Source of the DNA: Mycobacterium sp. NBC_00419 | GTDB lineage: Bacteria > Actinomycetota > Actinomycetes > Mycobacteriales > Mycobacteriaceae | NCBI RefSeq assembly: GCF_036023875.1 | Contig: NZ_CP107931.1 | Location: 2,108,001-2,172,000 of the forward strand | Length of the DNA stretch: 64,000 nucleotides | Direction of reading: 5' to 3' | Shown: positions 26,039 to 36,179 of the stretch, one piece after another | How positions within the stretch are numbered: the first letter of the stretch is position 1 | How the letters are laid out: each line of letters begins with the position of its first letter | The notes under the pieces: generated by a model | What the model saw: only the letters and a program-made list of their open reading frames with translations | Database searches by the model: none | What the model was told of the DNA's origin: nothing | Made by a program: the position numbers and the translations under genes

Positions 26039-26437
26039 ATGGGCTATCCCGGCTATCCGCCTCCTCCCGGTTACCCGCCGTACCCGGGGTATCCCCCGCC
26101 TGCCGCGCCGCAACGGTCCACCACAGACGTGACGATCTCGATCATCGTCATGGTGGTCACGATCCTGATGGGCGCGGCGGCGGTGTTTCTCGGGATCTTC
26201 TCGCTGGCCTTCCTCGACTACTGCCCGCCGGCGACGTGCAGCGCAGAAGGCGCCGTCACGGCCGTGGTGACGGCGCTCGGCGTGGCCGCCGTGGTCGGCC
26301 TGGCCGGCATGATCGTGACCATCATCGCGCTCACCCGGCGCAAGCGCGCCTGGCCGTTCGCCGTGGGAACCCTTGGCTTGTGCATCCTCGTGCTGTTCTT
26401 CGGCGTGGTGGGCTACTCGGCGGCAGTGGGCGGCTGA
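26039..26437 (+). CDS. small Pro/Tyr-rich membrane protein
   Basis: 132 residues from ATG 26039. A cytoplasmic N terminus of Gly-Tyr-Pro repeats (GYPGYPPPPGYPPYPGYP) is followed by three predicted membrane segments (ISIIVMVVTILMGAAAVFLGIF, AVVTALGVAAVVGLAGMIVTII, FAVGTLGLCILVLFFGVVGY). Two Cys in DYCPPATCS lie in the first outside loop. Such P-Y-rich tails followed by membrane helices recur in actinobacteria without a known function. It sits between the P450 and a TetR, which starts 1 bp after its stop. Confidence 0.75.
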   Translation: MGYPGYPPPPGYPPYPGYPPPAAPQRSTTDVTISIIVMVVTILMGAAAVFLGIFSLAFLDYCPPATCSAEGAVTAVVTALGVAAVVGLAGMIVTIIALTRRKRAWPFAVGTLGLCILVLFFGVVGYSAAVGG

Positions 26438-26438
26438 G

Positions 26439-27080
26439 GTGCGCACCCACGGCTGGTCCGGATCGGCACCGGCCACCGATGACGAGGCCGTCGCGCGGAT
26501 CCTGGCGGCCGCGAACAAGGCCATCGACACCCACGGCGCCGATCTGAGCATCGCCGACGTCGCACGCACCCTGGGCGTCACCCGCCAAACCGTGTACCGC
26601 TACTTCCCCAGCACCGACGCGCTGCTGCAGGCCGCGGCCATGCAGGCCACCACCGGATTCCTGGACCGGATCGCAGCATGCGTGGCCGGCATGACCGATC
26701 CGGCCGAGGCGGTGACCGAAGCGATTGCGACGGCGGTGGAGGCACTGCCCCAGGACAAGCACATGGGCCTGCTGCTGGGGCCCGAACGCGCGGGTGCGTT
26801 CAGCGCGGAGATCACCTCCGACATCGCACTGGCATTCGGTGTGTCGATGCTGGGCCGTTTCGACGTCGATTGGGCCGCAGCGGGATTCGGCGATGAGGAT
26901 CTGACTGAACTGGCCGAGCATCTGCTCAGGACCATCCAGTCGTTCACCCTCGATCCCGGGCGCCCGCCTCGCCACGGCGCGCAGTTGCGGCGATACCTGC
27001 GCCGCTGGATCGGCGGGGCATTGACCCGCGGCGCGTCTACGGCTGCGGTAGTGGGGCGGAACTCGGCGTCGTCGCGTTGA
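26439..27080 (+). CDS. TetR-family regulator downstream of the CYP125-like gene
   Basis: 213 residues from GTG 26439, one base after the upstream stop; open frame further upstream overlaps the membrane protein and is ignored. HTH: DLSIADVARTLGVTRQTVYRYFPSTDALL; the ligand domain includes AGMTDPAEAVTEAIATAVEALPQDKHMG. Probably co-transcribed with the P450 and membrane protein. The dyad at 24701-24725 is a reasonable target. Its last 44 bp overlap a convergent small gene. Confidence 0.87.
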   Translation: MRTHGWSGSAPATDDEAVARILAAANKAIDTHGADLSIADVARTLGVTRQTVYRYFPSTDALLQAAAMQATTGFLDRIAACVAGMTDPAEAVTEAIATAVEALPQDKHMGLLLGPERAGAFSAEITSDIALAFGVSMLGRFDVDWAAAGFGDEDLTELAEHLLRTIQSFTLDPGRPPRHGAQLRRYLRRWIGGALTRGASTAAVVGRNSASSR

Positions 27081-27300
27081 CGGTGGCCGGGTGCGACGGC
27101 GCCGACTCTGCGGGCCACATCAACACGGCGAAGATGACCGCCGCGGTGGCCACCAGCGGATAGGACATCCGGACCGTGGTGTCGACGAAGCCGACCCAGT
27201 TCGACACGCGCTGAACGACATTGGAACGCTTGGTGGGTGGCTCTTCCCAGAGGCTGAGCATGGTCGGGCAAGTCCACGAGTCATACGCCAGTGAAGTCAT
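27037..27300 (-). CDS. hypothetical 87-residue single-span membrane protein
   Basis: ATG 27300 is preceded by AGGAG at a fair spacing. The product has a polar N terminus (WEEPPTKRSNVVQRVSNWVG), one probable membrane helix (YPLVATAAVIFAVLMW) and a Pro/Ala/Ser tail ending PLPQP. I recognise no family. The 3' end overlaps the end of the convergent tetR by 44 bp. It may be a real small envelope protein or a chance open frame; the RBS and the helix favour the former. Confidence 0.5.
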   Translation of the reverse strand: MTSLAYDSWTCPTMLSLWEEPPTKRSNVVQRVSNWVGFVDTTVRMSYPLVATAAVIFAVLMWPAESAPSHPATVNATTPSSAPLPQP

Positions 27301-27430
27301 CCGCCACTCCTACCGTCACGAGACCGGATAGGTCTCCATTTCACTTTGGTAACAGTGGTCTACAGATGTCACATTTAGGACACGGCCCGATAAAGGTTTG
27401 CGATCTGGGCGTTTCCTTACCGTTGCCTTA

Positions 27431-27457
27431 ACCGACGTGGTGTTATCTAACGTCGGT
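27431..27457 (-). terminator. hairpin terminator candidate after the CMD gene
   Basis: ACCGACGT (27431-27438) and ACGTCGGT (27450-27457) form a perfect 8-bp stem with an 11-nt loop, beginning 1 bp past the stop codon of the - strand gene ending at 27459. There is no T-tract, as is usual for mycobacterial terminators. It would end the aldA-SDR-HIBADH-CMD transcript. Confidence 0.6.
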
Positions 27458-27458
27458 C

Positions 27459-27905
27459 TCAGTCCTCGAGATTCTTGCCGCTGTGCATCTTGACCGCGGC
27501 GTTGACGTTGGCCTTCTTGTTCTCGCCCTCGCCCTTTTCGGCGGCCTTGGCGCGCTTGGCAACGACGCGGCCCACCGCCCCGTCGAACTTCGAGCCCAGC
27601 GGGAAGCCGAGGTAGTGGGTCAAGAAGATCGCCATCTCCTTGAGTTCGTCGGCGGTGAGTTCGTCGTTGTGCAACGCGGCGTTGGACTGGATCTCGGCGA
27701 GATCGTCGATGCCCAGGGCGGCCACCGCGGTCAGCGTCATGATCCGCTTGTCGCGCATCGACAGACCCGGTCGCGTCCAGATACTTCCGAAGAGATGCTC
27801 AACGGTCAGGTCGAAGTACGGGTTGCCCTCGATATCGGGCATCTCCCAGCCGTAGACCTCGTTCATCTTCTCCAGGCCCTTGCGGCGCAATTCGTCCATC
27901 GTCAC
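27459..27905 (-). CDS. carboxymuconolactone decarboxylase-family protein (Rv0771-like)
   Basis: 148 residues; GTG 27905 overlaps the upstream stop (GTGA) and an in-frame ATG lies two codons later. The CMD/AhpD-like helical core is visible: YFDLTVEHLFGSIWTRPGLSMRDKRIMTLTAVAALG, then LHNDELTADELKEMAIFLTHYLGFP. The AhpD CxxC pair is absent, so a peroxidase role is unlikely and a lyase/decarboxylase-like or unknown role is more likely. Lys-rich tail (KRAKAAEKGEGENKKANV). Last gene of the aldA block; position matches Rv0771 in M. tuberculosis. Confidence 0.85.
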   Translation of the reverse strand: MTMDELRRKGLEKMNEVYGWEMPDIEGNPYFDLTVEHLFGSIWTRPGLSMRDKRIMTLTAVAALGIDDLAEIQSNAALHNDELTADELKEMAIFLTHYLGFPLGSKFDGAVGRVVAKRAKAAEKGEGENKKANVNAAVKMHSGKNLED

Positions 27906-28750
27906 TCCTTCGGGTGGGGGACGCCGAGCCCGGCGGCCAGGTCTCGTAGCGCGGTCTCGGCCAGCGGCAGTTCCACGCCGGTGGCTTCGCCCAGGCCGAG
28001 GGCCAACTTCAGATCCTTCTCGGCCAGCCCGCGGGTGTGGATGAACATGTTGTAGATGAAGTGATCGGACTCCAGCGGTGCGGTGTCGTCGCGGACCATG
28101 ATGGCGCCGGGCCCGCCGCTCTGGGCGTCGCTGTGCCGGACCACCCGGCCGAGCTTCTGCAGGTCGATCCCGGAAGCCTCGGCGAGCCTGGACGCCTCGC
28201 AGGCAGCGGCGAATCCGATGAAGGTCAGCATGTTGCGGGCCAGCTTCATCCGAGTGCCGGCTCCCGGCTCACCGGCGCGGACCACCAGTGAGGCCCACTG
28301 TTTGAAGACCGGCTTGACGAGTTCGTACGCGTCGTCGTCCGCGCCGACCATGACGGCCAGCTCACCCTTGTCGGCGGCCCCTGCCCCGCCGCTGACCGGA
28401 GCGTCGACGATGTGAATGCCCCTGGGCCGCAGCTGCTCAGCGAGCTCGGCAGCCGTATTCGGCTCGATCGTGGAGTGGATGGCGATGACGGTTCCAGGCT
28501 TGGCGTGCTCGGCAAGCTGGGCCACCACATCGCGCACCTGGTCGTCATTGAGCACGGTCACCTCGATGACGTCGGCCTTCCCGACGTCAGCGATGCTGTC
28601 GGCAAGCGTGGCCCCGAGTTCGGCCAGCGGCGTCATGGCCTCGGTCCGCACGTCGAAGACGATGAGCCCGCCCGGCCACCCGGCGAGCCGTTTGGCCATC
28701 GGTGCGCCCTGGTTTCCCAACCCGATGTAGCCGACCTTGAGGTCACTCAC
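27902..28750 (-). CDS. 3-hydroxyisobutyrate dehydrogenase-family oxidoreductase (Rv0770-like)
   Basis: 282 residues from GTG 28750 (GTG 28759 also possible). NAD(P)-binding VGYIGLGNQGAPMAKRLAG at the N terminus, the beta-hydroxyacid signature DAPVSGGAGAADKGELAVMVG, and the catalytic Lys region MKLARNMLTFIG. It would oxidise a beta-hydroxy acid to a semialdehyde or keto acid using NAD(P)+. It lies between the SDR and the CMD protein in a four-gene operon; the aldehyde dehydrogenase upstream could use its product. Confidence 0.88.
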   Translation of the reverse strand: MSDLKVGYIGLGNQGAPMAKRLAGWPGGLIVFDVRTEAMTPLAELGATLADSIADVGKADVIEVTVLNDDQVRDVVAQLAEHAKPGTVIAIHSTIEPNTAAELAEQLRPRGIHIVDAPVSGGAGAADKGELAVMVGADDDAYELVKPVFKQWASLVVRAGEPGAGTRMKLARNMLTFIGFAAACEASRLAEASGIDLQKLGRVVRHSDAQSGGPGAIMVRDDTAPLESDHFIYNMFIHTRGLAEKDLKLALGLGEATGVELPLAETALRDLAAGLGVPHPKE

Positions 28751-28790
28751 ACTGCTCACGAGCGCCGCCCGATACTCTTCGCGCAAGCGC

Positions 28791-29540
28791 TCATCGGAAG
28801 ATCTGTCCGCCGTCGACATTGAAGATCTGGCCGGTGATCCACTTGGCCTGATCGGACAGCAGGAACAGACACATGCCCACCAGGTCGTCGACTTCACCCA
28901 TGCGCGACAACGGAATTCCCTTGACGATGTCGGCGACCATCTCCTGCGGCGTGGTGGTGCGGTTGGCCTCGGTGTTGATCGGGCCAGGCGCGATCGCGTT
29001 GATCCGGATGTTCTGGCCGCCGAGTTCGGTGGCCAGCTGCTGGGTGAGGCTGTTGACCCCGGCCTTGGCCAGCCCGTAGAAGTTCGAGTACAGCCATGCC
29101 GCCGTCGAGGACTGGTTGATGATCGCGCCGCCGCCGCGCTTGGCCATCTTGCGGTAGACCGCACGGGTGCACACCAGCGCGCCGTCGAGGTTCACGCTCA
29201 TGAACTTCTTGTAGTAGTCCCAGTCGACGGTGATGAGGAAGTCCAGCTTCATCCCACCGAAGATCGCGGCATTGTTGACCAGGTAGTCGATGCCGCCGAA
29301 CTCGGCCAGCGTCGCATCGGCCATCGCCTTGGCCGAGACCGGGTCACTGACATCGACAGGCAGGGCCAGCGCCGTACCGCCCTCGCCCTTGATGCCGTCG
29401 GCCACCTTCTGCGCGCCTTCGGTGTTGATGTCGGCGACCACAACGGCCGCACCCTCGCGGGCGAGCGCCTCGGCGTAGGCCTGGCCGATACCGCCGCCTG
29501 CTCCGGTGACGATGGCCACCTTCTGGTCGAACTGTCCCAT
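28791..29540 (-). CDS. short-chain dehydrogenase/reductase (Rv0769-like)
   Basis: 249 residues from ATG 29540 behind GAGAGGAAC; a farther-upstream ATG (29585) lacks support. Classical SDR: cofactor motif VTGAGGGIG, NNAA, catalytic Ser in INQSSTAAW, YGLAK (Tyr-x3-Lys), and PGPINTEANR. Asp in VVADINTEG after the second strand suggests NAD+ preference. Probably oxidises a hydroxyl group on an intermediate shared with AldA. Position in the operon equals that of Rv0769. Confidence 0.9.
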   Translation of the reverse strand: MGQFDQKVAIVTGAGGGIGQAYAEALAREGAAVVVADINTEGAQKVADGIKGEGGTALALPVDVSDPVSAKAMADATLAEFGGIDYLVNNAAIFGGMKLDFLITVDWDYYKKFMSVNLDGALVCTRAVYRKMAKRGGGAIINQSSTAAWLYSNFYGLAKAGVNSLTQQLATELGGQNIRINAIAPGPINTEANRTTTPQEMVADIVKGIPLSRMGEVDDLVGMCLFLLSDQAKWITGQIFNVDGGQIFR

Positions 29541-29621
29541 GGTGTTCCTCTCTCGGTTCGAGTGGCCAATTGGCGCACGCATCAAGCGGATTCGCGTGCC
29601 ACAAGTGGCCGGTCGGCGTAA

Positions 29622-31088
29622 CTAGACCGCTGTGGCGATGACCTTCAGTTCGAGGTACTCCTCGAAACCGGCCAATCCCATCTCCCGGCCGACGCCGGAC
29701 TGCTTGTAACCGCCGAATGGCGCGTCGGCGGAGTACCACACCCCGCCGTTGACGTTGACGGTGCCGACCCGCAGCCGGGCAGCAGCCGCCTGGGCACGCT
29801 CGGGGTCGGCGCTGAACACCGTTCCCGACAGGCCGAACGGCGAGTCGTTGGCGATCCGGATGGCGTCGTCGTCGCCGTCGTGAGCGATCACCGTCAGCAC
29901 CGGCCCGAAGATCTCCTCGCGCGCCACCCGGGCATTGTTGTCCAGTCCGGCGATGACCGTGGGCTCGATGAAGAAGCCCCTGTCCCGGCCGGCAGGGCGG
30001 CCGCCACCACAGGCGAATCGGCCACCCTCTTGGATCGCCAGATCGAGGTAGGACTGCACCCGGTCGCGCTGTCGCTCGGAAATGACCGGGCCGCAGATGG
30101 TTCCGGGATCATTGGGATCGCCGGGAGCCAGGCCGGCCATGGTCGCGGCGGCGGCCTCGACGGCCTCGTCGTAGCGGGCCCGCGGGACGACCAGGCGGGT
30201 GGTGATCGCGCAGCCCTGCCCGGCGTGCATCGAGGCCGTGAATGCCGACATCGAGCACGCCCCGGCCAGATCGGCGTCGTCGAGTACCAGGAACGCCGAC
30301 TTGCCGCCGAGTTCCAGGAACACCTTCTTGATGGTGGCCGCGCCGGCGGCCATCACGGCGCGGCCGGTGTTGGTGGATCCGGTGAACGACACCATGTCCA
30401 CCCGCGGGTCGCTGGACAGCAGCGCGCCCACTGAGTGGTCGTTGGAGGTGACGATGTTGACCACGCCGGGCGGTATGTCGGTGTGCTCGGCGATCAGCTC
30501 ACCGAGAACCGCTGCGCACCAGGGGGTATCGGGTGCGGGCTTGAGAACGATGGTGTTGCCCGCCGCCAGTGCGGGGCCCAGCTTGGCCAGGTTGATCTGG
30601 TGCGGGAAGTTCCACGGCGTGATCGCACCGACGACGCCAACGGCCTCACGGGCAATGGTGCGCTGGGTCTTGATGCCCATCGGGGCGGCGACCCCGAGAT
30701 CCTGGCGCCATTCGTAGGCCTCGGCGGTATCGGCGCTGAACGACAGGTCCTCGACCGGGCCCTCCAACTGGGCCATCGAGGTCAGCATCCGCGGGGCGCC
30801 CACCTCGGCGATCGTCAGCTCACGTACCTGCTCGATGTTGGCCTTGAGCGCATCGCGCAACTGCCGGATGCCACGCACCCTCAGCTCGGTGTTGATCGAC
30901 CAGTCGGTGGTGTCGAAGGCGCGGCGCGCGGCGTCGATGGCCCGGCTCATGTCCTCGGCGTCGGCGTCAGCGGCCGTGCCCAGCACCTCTTCGGTGGCCG
31001 GGTTGATGGTCGGATACCTGCCGTTGCCGCCCGCGACAAACTTCCCGTCGATGAAGAGATCGCTGCTGTTGTCGGCCGCTATCGCCAT
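29622..31088 (-). CDS. aldA: NAD-dependent aldehyde dehydrogenase (Rv0768-like)
   Basis: 488 residues from ATG 31088 behind CGGGAG; a second ATG at 31118 lies inside the operator-like palindrome and is less likely. ALDH landmarks: GSTNTGRAVMAAG (cofactor), LELGGKSAFLV (general base Glu), MHAGQGCAITTRL (catalytic Cys), and PFGGYKQSGVGREMG. It converts an aldehyde to the acid with NAD+. First gene of the - strand block and divergent from a TetR gene, with mirrored operators at 31111-31122 and 31257-31268. Matches aldA of M. tuberculosis in place and size. Confidence 0.93.
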   Translation of the reverse strand: MAIAADNSSDLFIDGKFVAGGNGRYPTINPATEEVLGTAADADAEDMSRAIDAARRAFDTTDWSINTELRVRGIRQLRDALKANIEQVRELTIAEVGAPRMLTSMAQLEGPVEDLSFSADTAEAYEWRQDLGVAAPMGIKTQRTIAREAVGVVGAITPWNFPHQINLAKLGPALAAGNTIVLKPAPDTPWCAAVLGELIAEHTDIPPGVVNIVTSNDHSVGALLSSDPRVDMVSFTGSTNTGRAVMAAGAATIKKVFLELGGKSAFLVLDDADLAGACSMSAFTASMHAGQGCAITTRLVVPRARYDEAVEAAAATMAGLAPGDPNDPGTICGPVISERQRDRVQSYLDLAIQEGGRFACGGGRPAGRDRGFFIEPTVIAGLDNNARVAREEIFGPVLTVIAHDGDDDAIRIANDSPFGLSGTVFSADPERAQAAAARLRVGTVNVNGGVWYSADAPFGGYKQSGVGREMGLAGFEEYLELKVIATAV

Positions 31089-31110
31089 CCGCGACTCCCG
31101 CCTTTTCGTT

Positions 31111-31122
31111 GGACACATGTCC
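31111..31122. promoter_or_regulatory. palindromic operator candidate, aldA side
   Basis: GGACACATGTCC has 5-bp inverted arms (GGACA/TGTCC) and lies 23 bp upstream of the aldA ATG. It is the exact reverse complement of the site at 31257-31268 beside the divergent TetR start, which strongly suggests that both are bound by that regulator. Confidence 0.7.
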
Positions 31123-31256
31123 GAGATTTTGTCAGTCGAACCTTAGTCGCACACCCCGTCGCGGTGCAAGGTCCTTAGCGCCAAAGCCGATATGTGCACC
31201 GTGAACAGGTAGTTCATCCCCCGCGCTTGCGTATCCCCCGGCTGGACGGATATCTT

Positions 31257-31268
31257 GGACATGTGTCC
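31257..31268. promoter_or_regulatory. palindromic operator candidate, tetR side
   Basis: GGACATGTGTCC is the mirror image of the aldA-side operator, 146 bp away. It overlaps the GTG at 31263 that may start the TetR, so the repressor would sit on the transcription/translation start, or the true start is GTG 31278. Confidence 0.7.
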
Positions 31269-31856
31269 AGCGATGCCGTGGTAGCCGTCACACCGGACGG
31301 TGCTGACGTTCCGCGCAATCGCCGCCAGGAAGAGACATTTCGCAAGGTGCTGCGCGCCGGCGTCGAGATGCTGCGGGAAACGTCCTACTCCGACCTGACC
31401 GTGCGTGCGGTCGCGGCGCGGGCCAAGGTCGCACCGGCAACCGCCTACACCTACTTCTCGTCGAAGAACCACCTGATCGCCGAGGTGTACCTCGACCTGG
31501 TCAAGCAGGCGCCGTACTTCACCGATGTCAATGACACCAGACTCAGCCGGGTCGAACAGGCGCTGCGCAGCCTGGCTCTGGTGATCGCCGACGAACCCGA
31601 GGTGGCGGTCGCGTGCACCACCGCCGTGCTGTCCAACGAAGCCGGGGTGCGCCCGGCGCGTGACCGTATCGGCGCCGAGATCCACAAACGGATCAAGTCC
31701 GCGCTCGGCCCGGACTCCGATCCGCGGATCGTCTCGGCGCTGGAGATGACGTACTACGGCGCGCTGGTGCACGCCGGCAGCGGCACCCTGACCTATCACC
31801 AAGTTGCCGACCGGATGTCGTATGTGGTCGGCTTGATTCTGGGAGACCACAACTGA
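31263..31856 (+). CDS. TetR-family regulator of the aldA/cyp123-cyp51 region (Rv0767c-like)
   Basis: 197 residues from GTG 31263; GTG 31278 and ATG 31194 are alternatives. HTH: LTVRAVAARAKVAPATAYTYFSSKNHLIAEVY. Ligand domain with ACTTAVLSNEAGVRPARDRIG and MTYYGALVHAGSG. Its stop overlaps the cyp123 ATG by one base (TGATG), so it leads the P450 operon and probably autoregulates through the GGACA-N2-TGTCC palindromes that flank the divergent promoter. The ligand is likely a pathway intermediate (inference). Confidence 0.9.
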   Translation: MSSDAVVAVTPDGADVPRNRRQEETFRKVLRAGVEMLRETSYSDLTVRAVAARAKVAPATAYTYFSSKNHLIAEVYLDLVKQAPYFTDVNDTRLSRVEQALRSLALVIADEPEVAVACTTAVLSNEAGVRPARDRIGAEIHKRIKSALGPDSDPRIVSALEMTYYGALVHAGSGTLTYHQVADRMSYVVGLILGDHN

Positions 31857-33070
31857 TGCCCGCTGCGACCGGAGAACGACCCGTCGAGCTGGTCCTCGAC
31901 CCGTACGACTACGACTTCCACGAGGACCCGTATCCGTACTACAAGCGGCTGCGTGATGAGGCGCCGCTGTACCGCAACGACGAACGCAACTTCTGGGCAC
32001 TGACTCGGCATGCCGACGTGCACAAAGCTTTTCGTGAGACAGCCGCGCTGTCGAACAAGCTCGGAGTGTCGCTGGACCCGATCTCGCGCACGCCCGAGGC
32101 GCACCGCACCATGTCGTTTCTGGCCATGGACGATCCCGCCCATCTGCGCCTGCGCACACTGGTGTCGAAAGGGTTCACACCGCGGCGCATCCGCGAGCTC
32201 GAGCCCCGGGTGCTGCAGCTGACCACCGAGCACCTCGACGCCGCCCTGGAGAACGAAAGCTTCGACTTCATCACCGAATTCGCCGGCAAGCTGCCGATGG
32301 ACGTGATCTCGGAGCTGGTCGGCGTGCCCAAGGAGGACCGTCAGCACCTGCGCGCGCTGGCCGACGGCGTGATGCACCGCGACGACGGGGTGGCCGACGT
32401 CCCCCCCGCCGCGATCGAGGCCTCGATCAACCTGTTCGTCTACTACGCCGACATGGTGGCCCAGCGCCGCAAGAAGCCGCACGACGATCTGACGACCGCC
32501 CTGATCGAAGCCGAGATCGACGGCGACCGACTCACCGACGACGAGATCATGGCGTTCCTGTTCCTGATGGTCGTCGCCGGCAACGAGACGACCACCAAAC
32601 TGCTTGGCAACGCCGCCTTCTGGGGCGCGAAGAATCCCGACCAGCTGGCAGGCGTCCACGCCGACCACTCGCGGGTTCCGCTGTGGGTCGAGGAGACACT
32701 GCGCTACGACACCTCTAGCCAGATCCTGGCCCGCACGGTTGTCAAGGACATCGAGTACTACGGCACCACACTGCATGACGGTGACGTGCTGCTGCTGGTG
32801 CCGGGTGCCGCCCATCGTGACGAGCGGGTGTTCGACGAGCCCGACGCCTTCCAGATCGGCCGCGACATCGGTTCCAAGCTGCTCAGTTTCGGGTCCGGCG
32901 CGCACTTCTGCCTCGGGGCGCATCTGGCCCGGATGGAGGCCCGGATGGCGCTGGAGGAGTTCTTCAAACGCATCCGCTCCTATGAGATCGACGAAGCCAA
33001 CGCCGTCCGTGTCCACTCCAGCAACGTCCGCGGATTCGCGAACCTGCCCATCACCGTGAAGAAGGCCTGA
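31856..33070 (+). CDS. cyp123: cytochrome P450 CYP123
   Basis: 404 residues. P450 motifs: I-helix VVAGNETTTKLLG, K-helix EETLR, haem loop FGSGAHFCLGAHLARMEA. N terminus LVLDPYDYDFHEDPYPYYKRLRDEAPLY. Identified as CYP123 mainly by position: it follows the TetR and precedes SDR-cyp51-ferredoxin, as Rv0766c does in M. tuberculosis. Physiological substrate is not established. The 3Fe-4S ferredoxin three genes downstream is a likely electron donor. One-base overlaps join it to both neighbours. Confidence 0.9.
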   Translation: MPAATGERPVELVLDPYDYDFHEDPYPYYKRLRDEAPLYRNDERNFWALTRHADVHKAFRETAALSNKLGVSLDPISRTPEAHRTMSFLAMDDPAHLRLRTLVSKGFTPRRIRELEPRVLQLTTEHLDAALENESFDFITEFAGKLPMDVISELVGVPKEDRQHLRALADGVMHRDDGVADVPPAAIEASINLFVYYADMVAQRRKKPHDDLTTALIEAEIDGDRLTDDEIMAFLFLMVVAGNETTTKLLGNAAFWGAKNPDQLAGVHADHSRVPLWVEETLRYDTSSQILARTVVKDIEYYGTTLHDGDVLLLVPGAAHRDERVFDEPDAFQIGRDIGSKLLSFGSGAHFCLGAHLARMEARMALEEFFKRIRSYEIDEANAVRVHSSNVRGFANLPITVKKA

Positions 33071-33884
33071 TGCCCCGTTTCGAACCGAACCCAGCCCGCC
33101 GGCCCGCGCTCGTCGCCGGTGCGTCGTCCGGCATCGGCGCGGCGACCGCGCTCGAGTTGGCCTCGCGTGGCTTCCCCGTCGCCCTCGGCGCCCGCCGCGT
33201 CGAGAAGTGCCAGGAGCTCGTCGAGCAGATCCGCTCGAATGGCGGTGAGGCCGTGGCGCTTCCGCTCGACGTCACCGATGCCGACTCTGTCAAGGGATTC
33301 GTCCACGGGGCCACCGAGGCACTCGGTGACATCGAACTGCTCGTGGCCGGCGCCGGTGACACCTACTTCGGCCGGCTCTACGAGATCAGCCCCGACGACT
33401 TCGACTCCCAGCTGCAGATCCACCTCGTCGGCGCCTTCCGGCTGGCGAACGCGGTGCTGCCCGGCATGATCGAGCGGCAGCGCGGTGACGTCATCTTCGT
33501 GGGTTCCGACGTGTCGCTGCGGCAGCGCCCGCACATGGGCGCCTACGGCGCGGCCAAGGCCGGCCTGGTGGCGATGGTCACCAACCTGCAGATGGAACTG
33601 GAGGGCACCGGCGTTCGCGCGTCGATCGTGCACCCCGGCCCGACCAAGACCTCGATGGGCTGGAGCCTTCCCGGCGAGCTGATCGGCCCGGCCTTGGAGG
33701 ACTGGGCCAAGTGGGGCCAGGCCCGCCACGACTATTTCCTGCGCGCAGCCGATCTGGCCCGCGCGATCTCGTTCGTCGCCGAGACCCCGCGCGGCGGGTT
33801 CATCGTGTCCATCGAAGTGCAACCGGAGGCGCCGTTGTCCGACGCGCCCAAGGAACGTCAACAGCTGAAGTACTCGGAGGAATC

Positions 33885-33888
<4 letters not shown>
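33070..33888 (+). CDS. short-chain dehydrogenase/reductase (Rv0765c-like)
   Basis: 272 residues from ATG 33070 (TGATG overlap with cyp123). SDR features: ALVAGASSGIGAATALELA, LVAGAGDTYFG in place of the usual NNAG, catalytic YGAAKAGL and HPGPTKTSMGW. LGARRVEKC after the second strand suggests NADP(H) use. Lying between two P450 genes, it may oxidise or reduce a hydroxylated product of CYP123 or CYP51. Its stop overlaps the cyp51 GTG (33885-33888). Confidence 0.9.
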
Positions 33889-35463
<1,575 letters not shown>

Positions 35464-35465
35464 CA

Positions 35466-36011
35466 ATGCCGTCATTGCCCCGTGAGGTGCTGGAAGATTT
35501 CATCGAGCGCTGGCTCGAGGCCAACCGCGTTGCCGAGGAAAAGGGCGACTGGACCGGCCTGGCTGACTTCTACACCGCCGACGCCACCTACGGCTGGAAC
35601 ATCGGCCCGAAGGAAGACGTGATGTGCGTCGGTCTCGACGAGATCCGCGACATCGCATTGGGTCTGGAGATGTTCGGCCTGGACGGCTGGAGTTATCCGT
35701 ATCAGAAGGTGATCATCGACGACAAGATCGGCGAGGTCGTCGGCTTCTGGAAGCAGGTCGCCACAGACGCCGATGGCAACTCCTCGGAGATCTACGGCAT
35801 CGGCGGAAGCTGGTTCCGGCTCGACGCCCAGGGCAAGATCGAATGGCAGCGCGACTTCTTCGACTTCGGCCACGTGCAGAAGCTGTATTTGAAGCTGATG
35901 CAGGACGGCAAGCTGTCCAAGGGAATGTCCGAGCGCATCGAGCGCAGCCTGGCCGGCGAGAAGCTCCCGGGCTATTACCCGATCGGCGAGGCTCCCGTCC
36001 CGATCTGGTAA
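35466..36011 (+). CDS. NTF2-like (SnoaL-fold) protein, Rv0762c-like
   Basis: 181 residues from ATG 35466. Motifs: FIERWLEANRVAEEKGDW, ADFYTADATYGWNIGP, YGIGGSWFRL and IEWQRDFFDFG. The NTF2-like fold hosts small isomerases, cyclases and hydratases; no catalytic assignment can be made. A clear paralogue lies at 46381-46998 in the second oxidoreductase operon, sharing WLEANR, DATYGW, GIGGSWF and IEWQRD. Co-transcribed with cyp51 and ferredoxin, it may act on the same steroid-like intermediate. Confidence 0.85.
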   Translation: MPSLPREVLEDFIERWLEANRVAEEKGDWTGLADFYTADATYGWNIGPKEDVMCVGLDEIRDIALGLEMFGLDGWSYPYQKVIIDDKIGEVVGFWKQVATDADGNSSEIYGIGGSWFRLDAQGKIEWQRDFFDFGHVQKLYLKLMQDGKLSKGMSERIERSLAGEKLPGYYPIGEAPVPIW

Positions 36012-36087
36012 TTTTCTCGACACCTGTCAAGTATCCCGACCCGCGGTACACCGCGGGCGTGACACAGGTCATAATGGACCGCAGAAC

Positions 36088-36101
36088 AGGAACACGTTCT
36101 A
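36088..36101. promoter_or_regulatory. KstR-like palindrome upstream of the alcohol dehydrogenase
   Basis: AGGAACACGTTCTA contains GAAC-AC-GTTC and fits the KstR box TNNAACNNGTTNNA except for A at position 1. It lies 79 bp before the GTG at 36180 in a 168-bp intergenic gap, so the adh-KSI-SDR part may have its own promoter. KstR represses cholesterol catabolism genes in mycobacteria. Confidence 0.5.
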
Positions 36102-36179
36102 ACTTGTCCTTGATTGACCATCCGGCCACGCCGGCATCCTCGGAATTCACCGGGATGGGTTTGCGAGTGGAGGTTCGCA

